Below, piece after piece: positions 1 through 9,918 of a stretch of DNA of 44,378 nucleotides. A model generated the notes under the pieces. That model did no database searches. It had not been told where the DNA came from and saw only the letters and a program-made list of their open reading frames with translations. Source of the stretch: Opitutia bacterium (GTDB lineage Bacteria; Verrucomicrobiota; Verrucomicrobiia; Opitutales; Opitutaceae); contig CANGCX010000012.1 of assembly GCA_947452315.1 (NCBI GenBank), forward strand, positions 1-44,378, read 5' to 3'. Position 1 is the stretch's first letter. Each line of letters begins with the position of its first letter. The position numbers and the translations under genes were made by a program.

Positions 1-947
<947 letters not shown>

Positions 948-1043
948 CAGTTGGTGTTACGGTAAGAGATTACACAGGGCGCGCCGAGATTCAAATAGCC
1001 TCGGTAATACGGCGTTGCGGCAGCGGCTAACGGGGCTGATCGC

Positions 1044-2204
1044 TCAGGGCGCGAATAGCACGCAGACGGATTGGGCGACGGCGCTGGTGCCTGGCAGAAG
1101 GGTGAGTTTGCCGCTGGCCGGATCGACGCGGAAGGTGCTGACGGTGTCGGAACCTTGGTGAGCGCAGACGAGCCAGGCGCCATCGGGGCTGAGGGCGAAG
1201 TTGCGTGGGGTTTTGCCGCCGCAGGGAACAATTTCGATGAGGGTGAGGGCGCCGCGCTGTGGCGTGATGGCGTAGACAGCGAGGCTGTCGTGGCCGCGAT
1301 TGGAGCCGTAAAGGAAACGGCCGTTGGGGTGGACTCGTAGTTCAGCGGTGGTGTTGGTGTCGCCGACGTAATCGAGTGGAAGCGTCGGTACGCGTTGAAA
1401 GGGCGTGAGGGTGCCTGTGGCGCTATCGTAGTGGCTGGCGGTCACGGTGCCGTCGAGTTCGTCGATCACGTATAAGTAATGTCCGTCCGCGGAGAACTTG
1501 GCGTGACGCGGGCCGGTGCCGGGCGTGAAGTTACTGAAAGGCTTGGCCGCAGCTTGAAGGGTTCCGTGGGTGGCATCGACCGCGTAGTGGTAGACGCGAT
1601 CTTGGCCAAGGTCGCAGACGTGGACGAAGCGGTTGTCAGGGGAAAAGGTCGCGGAGTGAGCGTGGGGTTTGTCTTGGCGTTTGGCGTTAGGACCGAGTGG
1701 GCCGGTATGTTGAATGAAGCTTTGGCGCGGGCCAAGGCGGCCATCGGCGAGCAAGGGGAAGGAACTAACTTGGCCGCCACCGTAACTGACAGCGACGAGG
1801 ATTTGGCCTGTGGCATCGACGGCGGCGTGGCAAAGCGAGTCAGCGGTGATTTCGCGGTTAAGCAAAGTGAGGGCGCGGGTGCTGGGATCGATCGCGTAAG
1901 CAAGGACGGCGCCACCGGCTTTACCATCGGGGAGTTTGGTTTCTTCGATGGCGTAAAGCACGCGGCCACTGGGATGGAGAGTGAGCCAGGAAGGGTTGGT
2001 TAATTCTGCGGCGAGGCTCGGAGTAGAGAGAGCGCCGGTTTTGGCATCGAGTTGAGCGGAGTAGATGCCGCGGCTCGTGGTGCGCGTGTAGGTGCCGAGG
2101 TAGAGATTGTGCAGGGAGGGGGTCACAGCGGACATGAGAAGAGCTGAGACTAAAAATAGGGCGAAATGAAGAACGATAAGCGGGCGTTGGCGAGGGGTGG
2201 GCAT
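1044..2204 (-). CDS. lactonase family beta-propeller (6-phosphogluconolactonase type, YbhE/PF10282)
   Basis: 386-residue seven-bladed propeller of the cytoplasmic YbhE Pgl family, whose characterised members hydrolyse 6-phosphogluconolactone. Visible family features are NLYLGTYT near the N-terminus, the repeated blade motifs HPSGRVLYAIEE, SPDNRFVHVCDLG, SADGHYLYVIDE and HPNGRFLYGSNRG, and a C-terminal SPDGAWLVCAHQ. An N-terminal hydrophobic stretch (about residues 8-28) looks like a signal peptide, so this copy may be exported and act on another lactone. It is the last gene of a tight minus-strand operon; the dehydrogenase stop lies only 12 bases upstream. The substrate is not determined by the sequence. 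Confidence 0.85.
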   Translation of the reverse strand: MPTPRQRPLIVLHFALFLVSALLMSAVTPSLHNLYLGTYTRTTSRGIYSAQLDAKTGALSTPSLAAELTNPSWLTLHPSGRVLYAIEETKLPDGKAGGAVLAYAIDPSTRALTLLNREITADSLCHAAVDATGQILVAVSYGGGQVSSFPLLADGRLGPRQSFIQHTGPLGPNAKRQDKPHAHSATFSPDNRFVHVCDLGQDRVYHYAVDATHGTLQAAAKPFSNFTPGTGPRHAKFSADGHYLYVIDELDGTVTASHYDSATGTLTPFQRVPTLPLDYVGDTNTTAELRVHPNGRFLYGSNRGHDSLAVYAITPQRGALTLIEIVPCGGKTPRNFALSPDGAWLVCAHQGSDTVSTFRVDPASGKLTLLPGTSAVAQSVCVLFAP

Positions 2205-2216
2205 GCGGCAGAGAGA

Positions 2217-3215
2217 TCAGATGCTCGTGCCAGAGGTGGCGGGTTCACGGCGGGCAATACGGCGGAGATTTTCGGCGGTGACGCGGGCAATTTCTGTGAG
2301 GGCTTCGTGTGTTAGGAAAGCTTGGTGCGAGGTGATCAAGACGTTGGGGAAAGTGAGCAGCCGAGAAAGTTCATCGTCGGCGAGGACTCCACCGGAGAGG
2401 TCTTCAAAAAACACACCCGCTTCTTCCTCATAGACGTCCAAGGCTACACCCCCGATCTGGCCAGATTTGAGTGCTGCGATGAGCGCGGTGGTGTCGATCA
2501 GGCGACCCCGGCTGGTGTTTACCAAGACACTCGCGGGTTTCATCAAGGCGAGCGTCTGCGGGTTGATCAAGTGATGGCTGGAAGGAGTCAGGGGGAGGTG
2601 GAGCGAGATGATGTCGCTGGTGCAGAGAAGTTCGTTTAACGCCACGTAGGCGATTTCGTGCGTCGCGGCCCAGGTGACATCGGGCGCTGGGTCGCAAGCG
2701 AGCACCCGCATGCCGAAGCCGCGTAGGATTTGCGCTGTGAGGCGGCCGATTTGGCCCGTTCCGATGATGCCGGCGGTCTTACCGTAGAGATCAAAGCCGA
2801 CGAGGCCTGCGAGGGAGAAATTAAGTTCGCGCACACGGTTATGGGCGCGGGGAATTTTGCGGATGAGAGCTAGAAGCAGGGCGATGCTATGTTCGGCGAC
2901 CGCATGGGGTGAGTAAGCGGGAACGCGGGTTACGATGAGGTCGAGTTCACGGGCGGCCGTGAGGTCGATCTGGTTGTAACCGGCGCAGCGTAATGCGATG
3001 TGGCGCACACCGACCGCGGCCAAGCGTTCTAGGGTGGGGCGGTCGGCTTGGTCGTTAACGAAGATGCAGACGGCGTCTGCGCCCTGAGCCAGTGCAGCGT
3101 TATCGGCGTTGAGTCGAAATTCGTGAAATCGACAGGTAAAGCCCGCGGTTGTGGCTGCAGGTCCGAGATAGTCGCGGTCGTAGGGCTTGGTATCGTAGAC
3201 TGCGACGAGGGGCAT
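2217..3215 (-). CDS. D-2-hydroxyacid dehydrogenase (fermentative D-lactate dehydrogenase type)
   Basis: NAD-dependent D-2-hydroxyacid dehydrogenase, 332 residues, closest in pattern to LdhA, which reduces pyruvate to D-lactate. The Rossmann motif GTGQIGR lies near residue 155. The catalytic Arg is in NTSRGRLIDT, the catalytic Glu in DVYEEEAG and the catalytic His in SHQAFLT. I use the ATG at 3215 because the family N-terminus (VAVYDTKPYDR) begins immediately after it; an in-frame extension to 3293 would run into the upstream thymidine kinase. Only 7 bases separate it from the tdk stop, so the two are almost certainly co-transcribed. Related 2-ketoacid reductases cannot be excluded. Confidence 0.88.
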   Translation of the reverse strand: MPLVAVYDTKPYDRDYLGPAATTAGFTCRFHEFRLNADNAALAQGADAVCIFVNDQADRPTLERLAAVGVRHIALRCAGYNQIDLTAARELDLIVTRVPAYSPHAVAEHSIALLLALIRKIPRAHNRVRELNFSLAGLVGFDLYGKTAGIIGTGQIGRLTAQILRGFGMRVLACDPAPDVTWAATHEIAYVALNELLCTSDIISLHLPLTPSSHHLINPQTLALMKPASVLVNTSRGRLIDTTALIAALKSGQIGGVALDVYEEEAGVFFEDLSGGVLADDELSRLLTFPNVLITSHQAFLTHEALTEIARVTAENLRRIARREPATSGTSI

Positions 3216-3222
3216 GGCTGGA

Positions 3223-3801
3223 TCAGTCCGCGAGGGCCTGCTTAAAATGGCGGCGACACATGGCGACGTAGCGATCGTTGCCGCCAATCTCAATCTGGGC
3301 GCCTTCGCGGACGGCTTTACCCTCGGCTCCGAGACGTACGTTCATGGTGGCTTTGCGGCCACAGTGACAGATGGTTTTCAGCTCGGTGAGATCATCGGCG
3401 AGGGCGAGGAGTGCGCCGCTGCCGGGAAAGAGTTGTGCTTGGAAATCGGTGCGCAGGCCGTAGCAGAGAACGGGGATGTCCAGTGTGTCGGCTACATCGG
3501 TGAGCTGTTCAACTTGGGCTCGGGTGAGAAATTGGGCTTCGTCGACGAGAACGCAGGCGACGGGGGCAGTGGCGTGTTCGTGGCGGACGCGATTGAGGAT
3601 GTTATCGGTCGGTGTGAGCACTTCGGCGGGTGATTCGAGGCCGATGCGGGAGCGGACGCGACCGAGACCGGCGCGGGTGTCGATCGCGGGCACGAAGACG
3701 AGGGTGCGCATGCCGCGTTCTTGATAGTTATAACTTGATTGTAAAAGAACCGTGGATTTGCCGGCGTTCATCGCCGAATAATAAAAGTAGAGCTTGGCCA
3801 T
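3223..3801 (-). CDS. tdk: thymidine kinase (type II, Tdk)
   Basis: Phosphorylates thymidine with ATP in the pyrimidine salvage pathway. The 192-residue length fits the E. coli-type family. The P-loop is SAMNAGKST (about residues 9-17). The Walker B/lid region is VDEAQFL, with the Glu expected to be the catalytic base. The zinc ligands are in ICHCGRKAT and MCRRHF, and the thymidine-binding tail [11 protein letters not shown] is present. It is the first gene of the minus-strand run tdk - hydroxyacid dehydrogenase - lactonase. The ATG at 3801 gives the standard N-terminus [11 protein letters not shown]. Confidence 0.96.
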   Translation of the reverse strand: MAKLYFYYSAMNAGKSTVLLQSSYNYQERGMRTLVFVPAIDTRAGLGRVRSRIGLESPAEVLTPTDNILNRVRHEHATAPVACVLVDEAQFLTRAQVEQLTDVADTLDIPVLCYGLRTDFQAQLFPGSGALLALADDLTELKTICHCGRKATMNVRLGAEGKAVREGAQIEIGGNDRYVAMCRRHFKQALAD

Positions 3802-3939
3802 ACGTGGATCAAATTGGTTGAGCTAGGGCTGGCTGGCCAGAACGGTTTCGGGTGGGTAGCGTGTTCAAGCGGGTGGCATGTCGTCGCTTGAGCTAGCCGG
3901 CTGGTCTAGGGCGAGCCCGGCATTGGTGCGACTTATGTA

Positions 3940-4024
3940 GGGTCTTGTGTACTATAAGTTGTTATTTGATATATTTTTATAATAAGTATTGTAAAAAATA
4001 ACACCAAGTGTTGTAAATTCCAAC
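3940..4024 (+). promoter_or_regulatory. AT-rich upstream region of the ATPase gene with small inverted and direct repeats
   Basis: The sequence from about 3940 to 4024 is strikingly AT-rich compared with its surroundings. It contains TATAAT at 3978-3983 (the upstream TTGTTA at 3959-3964 is too close for a standard spacing), an inverted repeat AACAC/GTGTT at 4000-4004 and 4008-4012, and two copies of TTGTAAA. This is promoter-like, and the inverted repeat next to the start codon could serve autoregulation. Assignment of exact -35/-10 boxes is uncertain. Confidence 0.4.
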
Positions 4025-5254
4025 ATGTACCGAAGGAATATTATAGAAAACGTAATCGAGAGCATCCGGTTCAGTCCGGTAACGCTCGTCAACGGCGCGC
4101 GGCAAACCGGCAAAAGTACATTCATTAAAACCTCCTTCGTTGACGCCGGAAGTTTCTCTTATGCGACTCTGGACGACTTGAACCTGTTAAGGCTGGCTAA
4201 GAGCGAGCCGATCACCTTCCTGACGCAGCAAAAAGAACGTGCGGCCATTGACGAAATTCAGCGCGTTCCGGAACTACTTTTACCGTTAAAGAAGGTGATC
4301 GACGATGCTCGGGCTACTCGCCGATTTTTGCTAAGTGGGTCAGCCAACATCCTGACGCTACCCAAACTATCAGAGTCTCTGGCGGGCCGGATGGAGATTC
4401 ACACTCTTTGGCCACTTTCCCAAGGGGAAATTCGTGGGCAAAAGGAGCGTTTCGTGGAATTTGCCTTTTCTGAAGAGAGTCCGCTCAGGCCCCAAGCATT
4501 CTCTCAAGCTGATTATTTGCAGGCCATGGTCTTTGGAGGCTATCCTGAAGCTCTCGCTCAAATGAAAGCCGGCCGGGGGCCTGACTGGTTTAAATCCTAC
4601 GTAACCACCCTGCTGCAGCGCGATATTCAGGATATATCGCGGATTGAGGGATTGAGTGAGCTACCGAACTTACTGGATATCATCGCGGCGCGCGCGGGAA
4701 ACCTGATTAATTTCACCGACATAGCGCGAGCGACCAAGCTCAATGCCGTTACGCTCAAGCGCTACTACACGCTTTTAGAAATGGTGTTTCTCGTGGTGGA
4801 AGTGCCGGCTTGGGGAAGGAACCTAGAGAAGCGGCTGGTAAAAAGCCCGAAGGTTTTCATCAACGACAGCGGTCTACTTTGTTACCTGAGGGGACTCAAC
4901 GTGCAGGTGCTGGAAAAAGAGCGCGGGCTGCTAGGCAGCGTGCTCGAAAATTTTGTAGTGATGGAGTTAACCAAACAACTTGGCTGGGCCTCGGTTCGCT
5001 GTGGACTGCTGCATTACAGGGACCATCAGGGCAACGAAGTGGACACGGTGTTGGAAGCGGCCGATAAGCGGGTTGTAGGCGTAGAAATCAAAGCTTCAAT
5101 GGATGTGAATCCGTCAGATTTTAATGGCTTACGCTCTCTAGCCCTAAACGCTGGCCAGCGATTCCACCGCGGTTTTTTACTGTATACGGGCAATGAGGTC
5201 ATCCAATACGACAAGAACCTCTGGGCCGTACCAGTAGCCTCGTTGTGGCTTTAA
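4025..5254 (+). CDS. ATP-binding protein, AAA_14 ATPase plus DUF4143
   Basis: 409-residue protein of the widespread AAA_14/DUF4143 family, often found in mobile or defence-rich regions and of no established function. Walker A is GARQTGKST (about 24-32), Walker B AAIDEIQ (about 81-87) and a sensor-like LLSGSAN follows. The C-terminal part has a winged-helix-like stretch (DIARATKLNAVTLKRYYTLL) and ends in a PD-(D/E)XK-like core with GNEVDTVLE and VGVEIKAS, typical of DUF4143. Its codon use and upstream region are more AT-rich than the neighbours and it stands alone between oppositely oriented genes, which suggests horizontal acquisition. Confidence 0.9.
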   Translation: MYRRNIIENVIESIRFSPVTLVNGARQTGKSTFIKTSFVDAGSFSYATLDDLNLLRLAKSEPITFLTQQKERAAIDEIQRVPELLLPLKKVIDDARATRRFLLSGSANILTLPKLSESLAGRMEIHTLWPLSQGEIRGQKERFVEFAFSEESPLRPQAFSQADYLQAMVFGGYPEALAQMKAGRGPDWFKSYVTTLLQRDIQDISRIEGLSELPNLLDIIAARAGNLINFTDIARATKLNAVTLKRYYTLLEMVFLVVEVPAWGRNLEKRLVKSPKVFINDSGLLCYLRGLNVQVLEKERGLLGSVLENFVVMELTKQLGWASVRCGLLHYRDHQGNEVDTVLEAADKRVVGVEIKASMDVNPSDFNGLRSLALNAGQRFHRGFLLYTGNEVIQYDKNLWAVPVASLWL

Positions 5255-5281
5255 TGCCTGAATGAAGAGGCCTCGGCTCCG

Positions 5282-6583
5282 TTAATCCGTCGCTTCAGTT
5301 TCTGGCAGCCACCAGGCCCAAATTGCCGCTGCTGCACCGACTAGACTGACACATAATAATGAGATGCGGAAATCTCCGACGGGGACTAGTAACCCGAAAA
5401 TGATCGAAGCGGCCGCGGCCGCGATACGGCCAATATTGTAGCAAAACCCTGCTCCCGTGGTGCGAAGTAACGTCGGGAAAAGCGGTGGCAGATACATGGT
5501 AAAGAGGCCAAAGACGCCGCCGAAAAATCCTCCGATAGGTAGCCAAAACCAAGCGAGGGCGGCAAAATCTCGCGGTACTATGAAGGCGCCAAAGATCGCG
5601 AGCGTCAGCCCTAAAAACATTCCTGAAATCGCGCGACGGTTACCAATACGAAGCGCCAGCCAGCCCGCACCGAAATTGCCCAAAATCGACGCAAAATTAA
5701 ACGCGAAAAATGCCGCCGACACCAATTGCGTGGTCTCTCCGGCCGGCGTGTGGGCGTCCACCAGCAGCTTACGCAGATGTTGGGTCTGCCAAAATAACAT
5801 CAACCACCACGCCGACAAACCCAGCGCGCACACCGCACAGGTCTGTAAGGTGATCTTCCGCACGGAACCGCGAAATAAATCCATCGCGCCGGGTTTCGGT
5901 GAGGCGCTGGCTCCGGCGCGTTGCCAGGTTTCTGGTTCGGGCACGTGGCGCCGAATCCAGAAAACGAGTAGAGCCGGCAGCACGCCCACCAGAAACACCC
6001 AGCGCTCTGAGCCTGGAGGTAACACCCAAGACAATACCCCCACCACGACCGCCCCGCACAATACCCCGATGTTGACGCCGGTCTGTAGCACGGCAGCCAT
6101 CCAAGGCCGCCACGCTTTAGGCCACGTCTCCGCCAGCAGCGAAGCCCCAACCGCCCATTCACCGCCGATGCCTAGAGCTGCGATAAAACGGAAAATCATT
6201 AACTGCCACCACGTCTGCGCAAATGCGCACAGTCCGGTGCACAACGCATACGTGATGATCGTCAACGCGAGCGCGCGACTGCGACCGATCCTGTCACCTA
6301 ACCGACCGAAAAACGCTCCACCCAACGCCCATCCGAGCAGAAACGCCGCTTGGATATACGCACTCTTTTCTTTGACGGCGGGATCAGCGGCGTTGGTCGC
6401 CATGAGTAATGTCATCACGAGCGGCGTCGCCACCAACGTATAAAGATGCAATTCGAGTCCGTCAAAAAGCCAACCCAGCCAAGCTGCGATCCCGGATTTC
6501 CATTGCATGGGAGTGAGCTCGCGCAGGTGCACCGCGTCGTGGGATACAGGGGTAGGGGTCATGGGGTGTTCCGAGTGCGTCAC
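5282..6583 (-). CDS. MFS transporter (NanT/ShiA-like sugar-acid or carboxylate porter)
   Basis: 433-residue inner-membrane major facilitator with about twelve hydrophobic segments. The N-terminal AWLGWLFDGLELHLYTLV resembles the metabolite:H+ symporter and NanT/lactate group. The loop 2-3 signature is GRLGDRIGRSRALALT and a second RIGNRR copy follows TM8. It is divergent from the secreted hydrolase at 6660 with 76 bases between start codons, so the two may be regulated together. The ATG at 6562 is a possible alternative start that removes seven residues. The substrate is unknown; carboxylates or acidic sugars are the likely class. Confidence 0.85.
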   Translation of the reverse strand: MTHSEHPMTPTPVSHDAVHLRELTPMQWKSGIAAWLGWLFDGLELHLYTLVATPLVMTLLMATNAADPAVKEKSAYIQAAFLLGWALGGAFFGRLGDRIGRSRALALTIITYALCTGLCAFAQTWWQLMIFRFIAALGIGGEWAVGASLLAETWPKAWRPWMAAVLQTGVNIGVLCGAVVVGVLSWVLPPGSERWVFLVGVLPALLVFWIRRHVPEPETWQRAGASASPKPGAMDLFRGSVRKITLQTCAVCALGLSAWWLMLFWQTQHLRKLLVDAHTPAGETTQLVSAAFFAFNFASILGNFGAGWLALRIGNRRAISGMFLGLTLAIFGAFIVPRDFAALAWFWLPIGGFFGGVFGLFTMYLPPLFPTLLRTTGAGFCYNIGRIAAAAASIIFGLLVPVGDFRISLLCVSLVGAAAAIWAWWLPETEATD

Positions 6584-6659
6584 GCGAGGTCGCCGCGCTC
6601 AAGCCCTAATCCCCCGAGCGCAGGCTTGCCTCACGGATTGCGTCCGCAAAGGTGCGGGC

Positions 6660-7469
6660 ATGAAGACGAAATGGTGGATCTGGCTTTTGGGGTTAATGTT
6701 TGGCTTGGTCGCTGACGCGCACGCGGAAACGCCGGCCGTGACCTCGTCCACGTGGCGCGGCTTTAAGCGCCTGGATTTTGTCGTCGCGGGCCGCCCCGCG
6801 CTGCTCGTGGTGCCTAAAACTCCCGCCGCCGGTAAGCCGTGGATCTGGCGCACTGAGTTTTTTGAACACGAGCCGCAGGCCGATCTCGCGCTGCTCGAAC
6901 GTGGCTGGCATGTGGCCTACGTGAACGCTCAGGATATGTACGGTGCGCCGCGGGCGGTGGCGATTTTCGATGGATTTTACGAGCTGGTGACGCAGCGCTA
7001 CAATTTGGCGCGACGCGTGGTGTTGGAGGGGCTGAGTCGCGGCGGGCTTTACGCATTTAACTACGCGGTAACGCACCCCGAGCGCGTGGCCGCGCTGTAC
7101 CTTGATGCTCCCGTTCTTAACGTCCACAGCTGGCCTGGTCGGAACAAAGACACGCCCGGGGGCGCGAAATTATGGCGCGAGTTGCTCGAGTGCTATGGGC
7201 TCAGCGTAGAAGCCGCGCAAAATTTTAAAGATAGTCCGATCGATCACATCGATATCGTAGCCAAGGCCGGCGTGCCGATTTTACTGATTGCGGGCGATGC
7301 GGATGAAACGGTGCCGTACAACGAAAATGGCGGCATTTTAAAAAAACGATATGATGATCTCCACGCCGTGTGTGAGGTGATCTTGAAGCCAGGTGGGAAA
7401 CACCATCCGCACAGCCTGGTTGATCCTGCGCCCATCTTGGAATTTGTGCTAAAGCACGCGCGTTTTTGA
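6660..7469 (+). CDS. secreted alpha/beta hydrolase
   Basis: 269-residue serine hydrolase. The ATG at 6660 is chosen because it opens directly on a signal peptide (MKTKWWIWLLGLMFG, cleavage after AHA); reading further upstream adds about 50 non-homologous residues. The nucleophile elbow is GLSRGG (Ser about residue 123). The acid is probably the Asp in GDADETVPY and the base a His in GKHHPHS near the C-terminus. It resembles prolyl-oligopeptidase-like lipases/esterases seen in glycan-degrading bacteria and may deacylate a polysaccharide. The substrate cannot be read from sequence. Confidence 0.82.
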   Translation: MKTKWWIWLLGLMFGLVADAHAETPAVTSSTWRGFKRLDFVVAGRPALLVVPKTPAAGKPWIWRTEFFEHEPQADLALLERGWHVAYVNAQDMYGAPRAVAIFDGFYELVTQRYNLARRVVLEGLSRGGLYAFNYAVTHPERVAALYLDAPVLNVHSWPGRNKDTPGGAKLWRELLECYGLSVEAAQNFKDSPIDHIDIVAKAGVPILLIAGDADETVPYNENGGILKKRYDDLHAVCEVILKPGGKHHPHSLVDPAPILEFVLKHARF

Positions 7470-7500
7470 GTCGGCGTGGCGCTGCTGTGAGCTGCGTCGA

Positions 7501-8073
7501 TCAGTGCTTAGCGGCGCACCCCGCGTGGCGCGGGCACGTGATGAGGTGGTCGTTTACCATGCCGCTGGCCTGCATGAAAGCGTAGCAAATCGTTGTACCT
7601 ACAAATTTGAAACCGTGGGCGAGGAGCGCCTTACTCAAGGCATCGCTCTCGAGCGTGCGCGTAGGAATTTCGCTCATGGAGTTGCGGTTATTGACCAAAG
7701 GACTTCCACCTACGAAGGACCAAATGAAACGATCAAAACCGCCCGGCTGGTGGTGGAGCGCGAGATAGGCACGGGCGTTACCAATCGTAGCGGCGATTTT
7801 GAGCCGGTTGCGCACGATGCCGGCATCAGCGAGCAGTGTGGCGACTTTTTTGGCATCATAACGGGCGATTTTCTCTGCGTCGAAACCGTCAAAAGCGCGA
7901 CGGTAATTTTCGCGTTTGGCTAAAATCGTGGACCAGCTGAGGCCGGCCTGTGCACCTTCGAGAATTAAGAGTTCAAAAAGCGCACGATCGTCATGCAGCG
8001 GCACGCCCCACTCAGTGTCATGATAGGAAAGATCGAGCGGGTTGCGAGGCCAGGGGCAGGGGACAGATTTCAT
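7501..8073 (-). CDS. tag: DNA-3-methyladenine glycosylase I
   Basis: Base-excision repair enzyme that removes 3-methyladenine from alkylated DNA. The 190-residue length is standard. The N-terminus has the zinc ligands Cys6 and a His in LSYHDTEWGVP, and the C-terminal zinc ligands are in VNDHLITCPRH, matching the HhH zinc-snap arrangement of E. coli Tag. The internal LEGAQAGLSWSTIL and GFKFVGTTICYAFMQA motifs are diagnostic. It is convergent with the upstream hydrolase (31 bases between stops) and divergent from the GH28 gene. Confidence 0.96.
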   Translation of the reverse strand: MKSVPCPWPRNPLDLSYHDTEWGVPLHDDRALFELLILEGAQAGLSWSTILAKRENYRRAFDGFDAEKIARYDAKKVATLLADAGIVRNRLKIAATIGNARAYLALHHQPGGFDRFIWSFVGGSPLVNNRNSMSEIPTRTLESDALSKALLAHGFKFVGTTICYAFMQASGMVNDHLITCPRHAGCAAKH

Positions 8074-8230
8074 CGTTTGATGCTACAACGGTAGAGACAT
8101 TTAATTTTGGCCATGAGTTAGAGTGGGTGGCAATCCCGTGGAACGCCCCTAGCACGAACATGCGAATCTGACCGTCTGAACTAAGCGGGCATTTCCTTTG
8201 CGCCCGCGTTGAGTGTTTTAAAGCTTCCCC

Positions 8231-9904
8231 ATGATGCGTTCCGCTTTTTTTCGTTTTACCCTGTTGGTTGCTACTGGGTTGGTTTGGATCCCTTTTACCG
8301 CCAAGCTAAACGCGGCTGCGTCATCGCTGCGGCCACAAGTTAATTTTGATGTGCGTCACTATGGTGCGACTGGCGACGGCGTGACACTTGATACCGCTGC
8401 GATCAATCGCGCGGTCGATGCCGCCCACGCGGCTGGGGGAGGCACGGTACGATTTCCGGCGGGTAACTATTTAAGTTTTTCTATTCGCTTGCGGAGCCGG
8501 ATTACTTTGCAGCTCGAGGCAGGTGCGACGCTGATTGCAGCGAGCCCAGCGCCAGGCTTTGGTGCTTACGATGCAGCCGAGCCGAACGAGTGGGACGCGT
8601 ATCAAGACTATGGCCACAGTCATTGGCACAATAGCCTGATTTGGGGTGAAGACCTTGAGGATATCGCGATCATCGGCCCCGGACGAATTTATGGTAAAGG
8701 GCTCACACGATCCGGTCCCGGCCCACGCCGGCCCAAGACCGCGGGCGACATGCCTGCTTCGATGCGGGCGATTCGCGATCGGCAACAACTCAAAGTCGAT
8801 GGGGAACCCGGTACAGATACGAGTTTCATGGACGGTCAGGGCAATAAGGCGATTGCGCTGAAAAATTGCCGACACGTAGAACTGCGGGAGTTTTCCGTTT
8901 TGTCGGGTGGGCATTTCGCATTGCTCGCGACGGGCGTAGATTTTCTAAACATCGACCAAATCGATATCGACACTAACCGCGACGGTTTTGACATCGACGC
9001 GTGTCGCGATGTGAAAATCACCCGTTGTCGGGTGAATTCTCCCAGTGACGACGCCATTGTTCTAAAAAGTTCTTTCGCATTGGGTTACGCTCGTGCCACG
9101 GAGCGCGTGAGTATCTCGGACTGTGCTGTCAGTGGCTTTGACCTCGGGACTATGCTCGATGGCACCCGTCAGCGTACGCAGCAAGTTGCGCCCGATCGGG
9201 ACGGTGTGACCGGTCGCATTAAAATTGGTACGGAATCGAATGGAGGTTTCAAAAATATCACGATCCGAGATTGCGCCTTTGAACGCTGCCGTGGGCTGGC
9301 TTTAGAGACGGTCGACGGTGGCGTGATCGAGGATGTAGTCGTTAAAAATCTGACGATGAAAGAAGTGACGACGGCCCCCTTGTTCATTCGTTTGGGCAAT
9401 CGCGGGCGAGGCCCGGATAATCCGTCGATCGGGGCTGTGCGTCGGGTAAGTATCAGCAACGTTCAGGTGCGTGATGCGGAGGCTCGGTTTGCCTCGCAGA
9501 TCGTTGGGCTCGTCGGTCATCCGATTGAAGATGTGCGCCTGAGCGATATTACAATCGAGTATCGCGGCGGCGGTACCGCCGAGGATGCGAAGTTAGAGCC
9601 GGTCGAAAACGAACGCGGTTATCCGGAACCGAGCATGTTTGGGACGTTGCCCGTTTATGGTTTTTTTATCCGGCACGTAGTCGGGCTCACGGTTGAGCGG
9701 ATGAAGGTTGGCTACGCGGCGCCTGAGGCGCGTCCGGCGGTGTGGATTGAGGATGCGGCGGGGGTGAGTTTGACGGAGTTCGATGCCCAGCAAACACCTG
9801 GAGTACCGCGTGTAGTTTTGCGCGAGGTGCGCGGCCTAACGTTGCAGAAATTTACCGGCGTGAAAGACGTGACCGCGATCTCAGCGCAACGCGAGGTGCG
9901 CTGA
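8231..9904 (+). CDS. secreted glycoside hydrolase family 28-like parallel beta-helix enzyme
   Basis: 557 residues with a signal peptide (about 1-28) followed by the typical pectinase start FDVRHYGATGDGVTLDTAAI. The right-handed beta-helix carries GH28 catalytic landmarks: TNRDGFDID (about 249) and SPSDDAIVLKSS (about 272), where the usual DDC is DDA, plus a later ESNGGFKN. The family hydrolyses galacturonan or rhamnogalacturonan linkages. The DDA variant is shared with a GH28-like subgroup from soil and aquatic bacteria, so a rhamnogalacturonan or other uronic polymer is plausible. The esterase at 9919-10842 lies convergent, 14 bases away, and may deacetylate the same glycan. Confidence 0.85.
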   Translation: MMRSAFFRFTLLVATGLVWIPFTAKLNAAASSLRPQVNFDVRHYGATGDGVTLDTAAINRAVDAAHAAGGGTVRFPAGNYLSFSIRLRSRITLQLEAGATLIAASPAPGFGAYDAAEPNEWDAYQDYGHSHWHNSLIWGEDLEDIAIIGPGRIYGKGLTRSGPGPRRPKTAGDMPASMRAIRDRQQLKVDGEPGTDTSFMDGQGNKAIALKNCRHVELREFSVLSGGHFALLATGVDFLNIDQIDIDTNRDGFDIDACRDVKITRCRVNSPSDDAIVLKSSFALGYARATERVSISDCAVSGFDLGTMLDGTRQRTQQVAPDRDGVTGRIKIGTESNGGFKNITIRDCAFERCRGLALETVDGGVIEDVVVKNLTMKEVTTAPLFIRLGNRGRGPDNPSIGAVRRVSISNVQVRDAEARFASQIVGLVGHPIEDVRLSDITIEYRGGGTAEDAKLEPVENERGYPEPSMFGTLPVYGFFIRHVVGLTVERMKVGYAAPEARPAVWIEDAAGVSLTEFDAQQTPGVPRVVLREVRGLTLQKFTGVKDVTAISAQREVR

Positions 9905-9918
9905 AATCGCGCGGGTCT

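Noticed and set aside
5457-6443. Plus-strand open frame of about 328 codons opposite the MFS transporter.
   Set aside because: Antisense shadow; Pro/Ser/Ala/Lys-rich translation with no hydrophobic core or motif, while the minus strand encodes a clear twelve-helix transporter.
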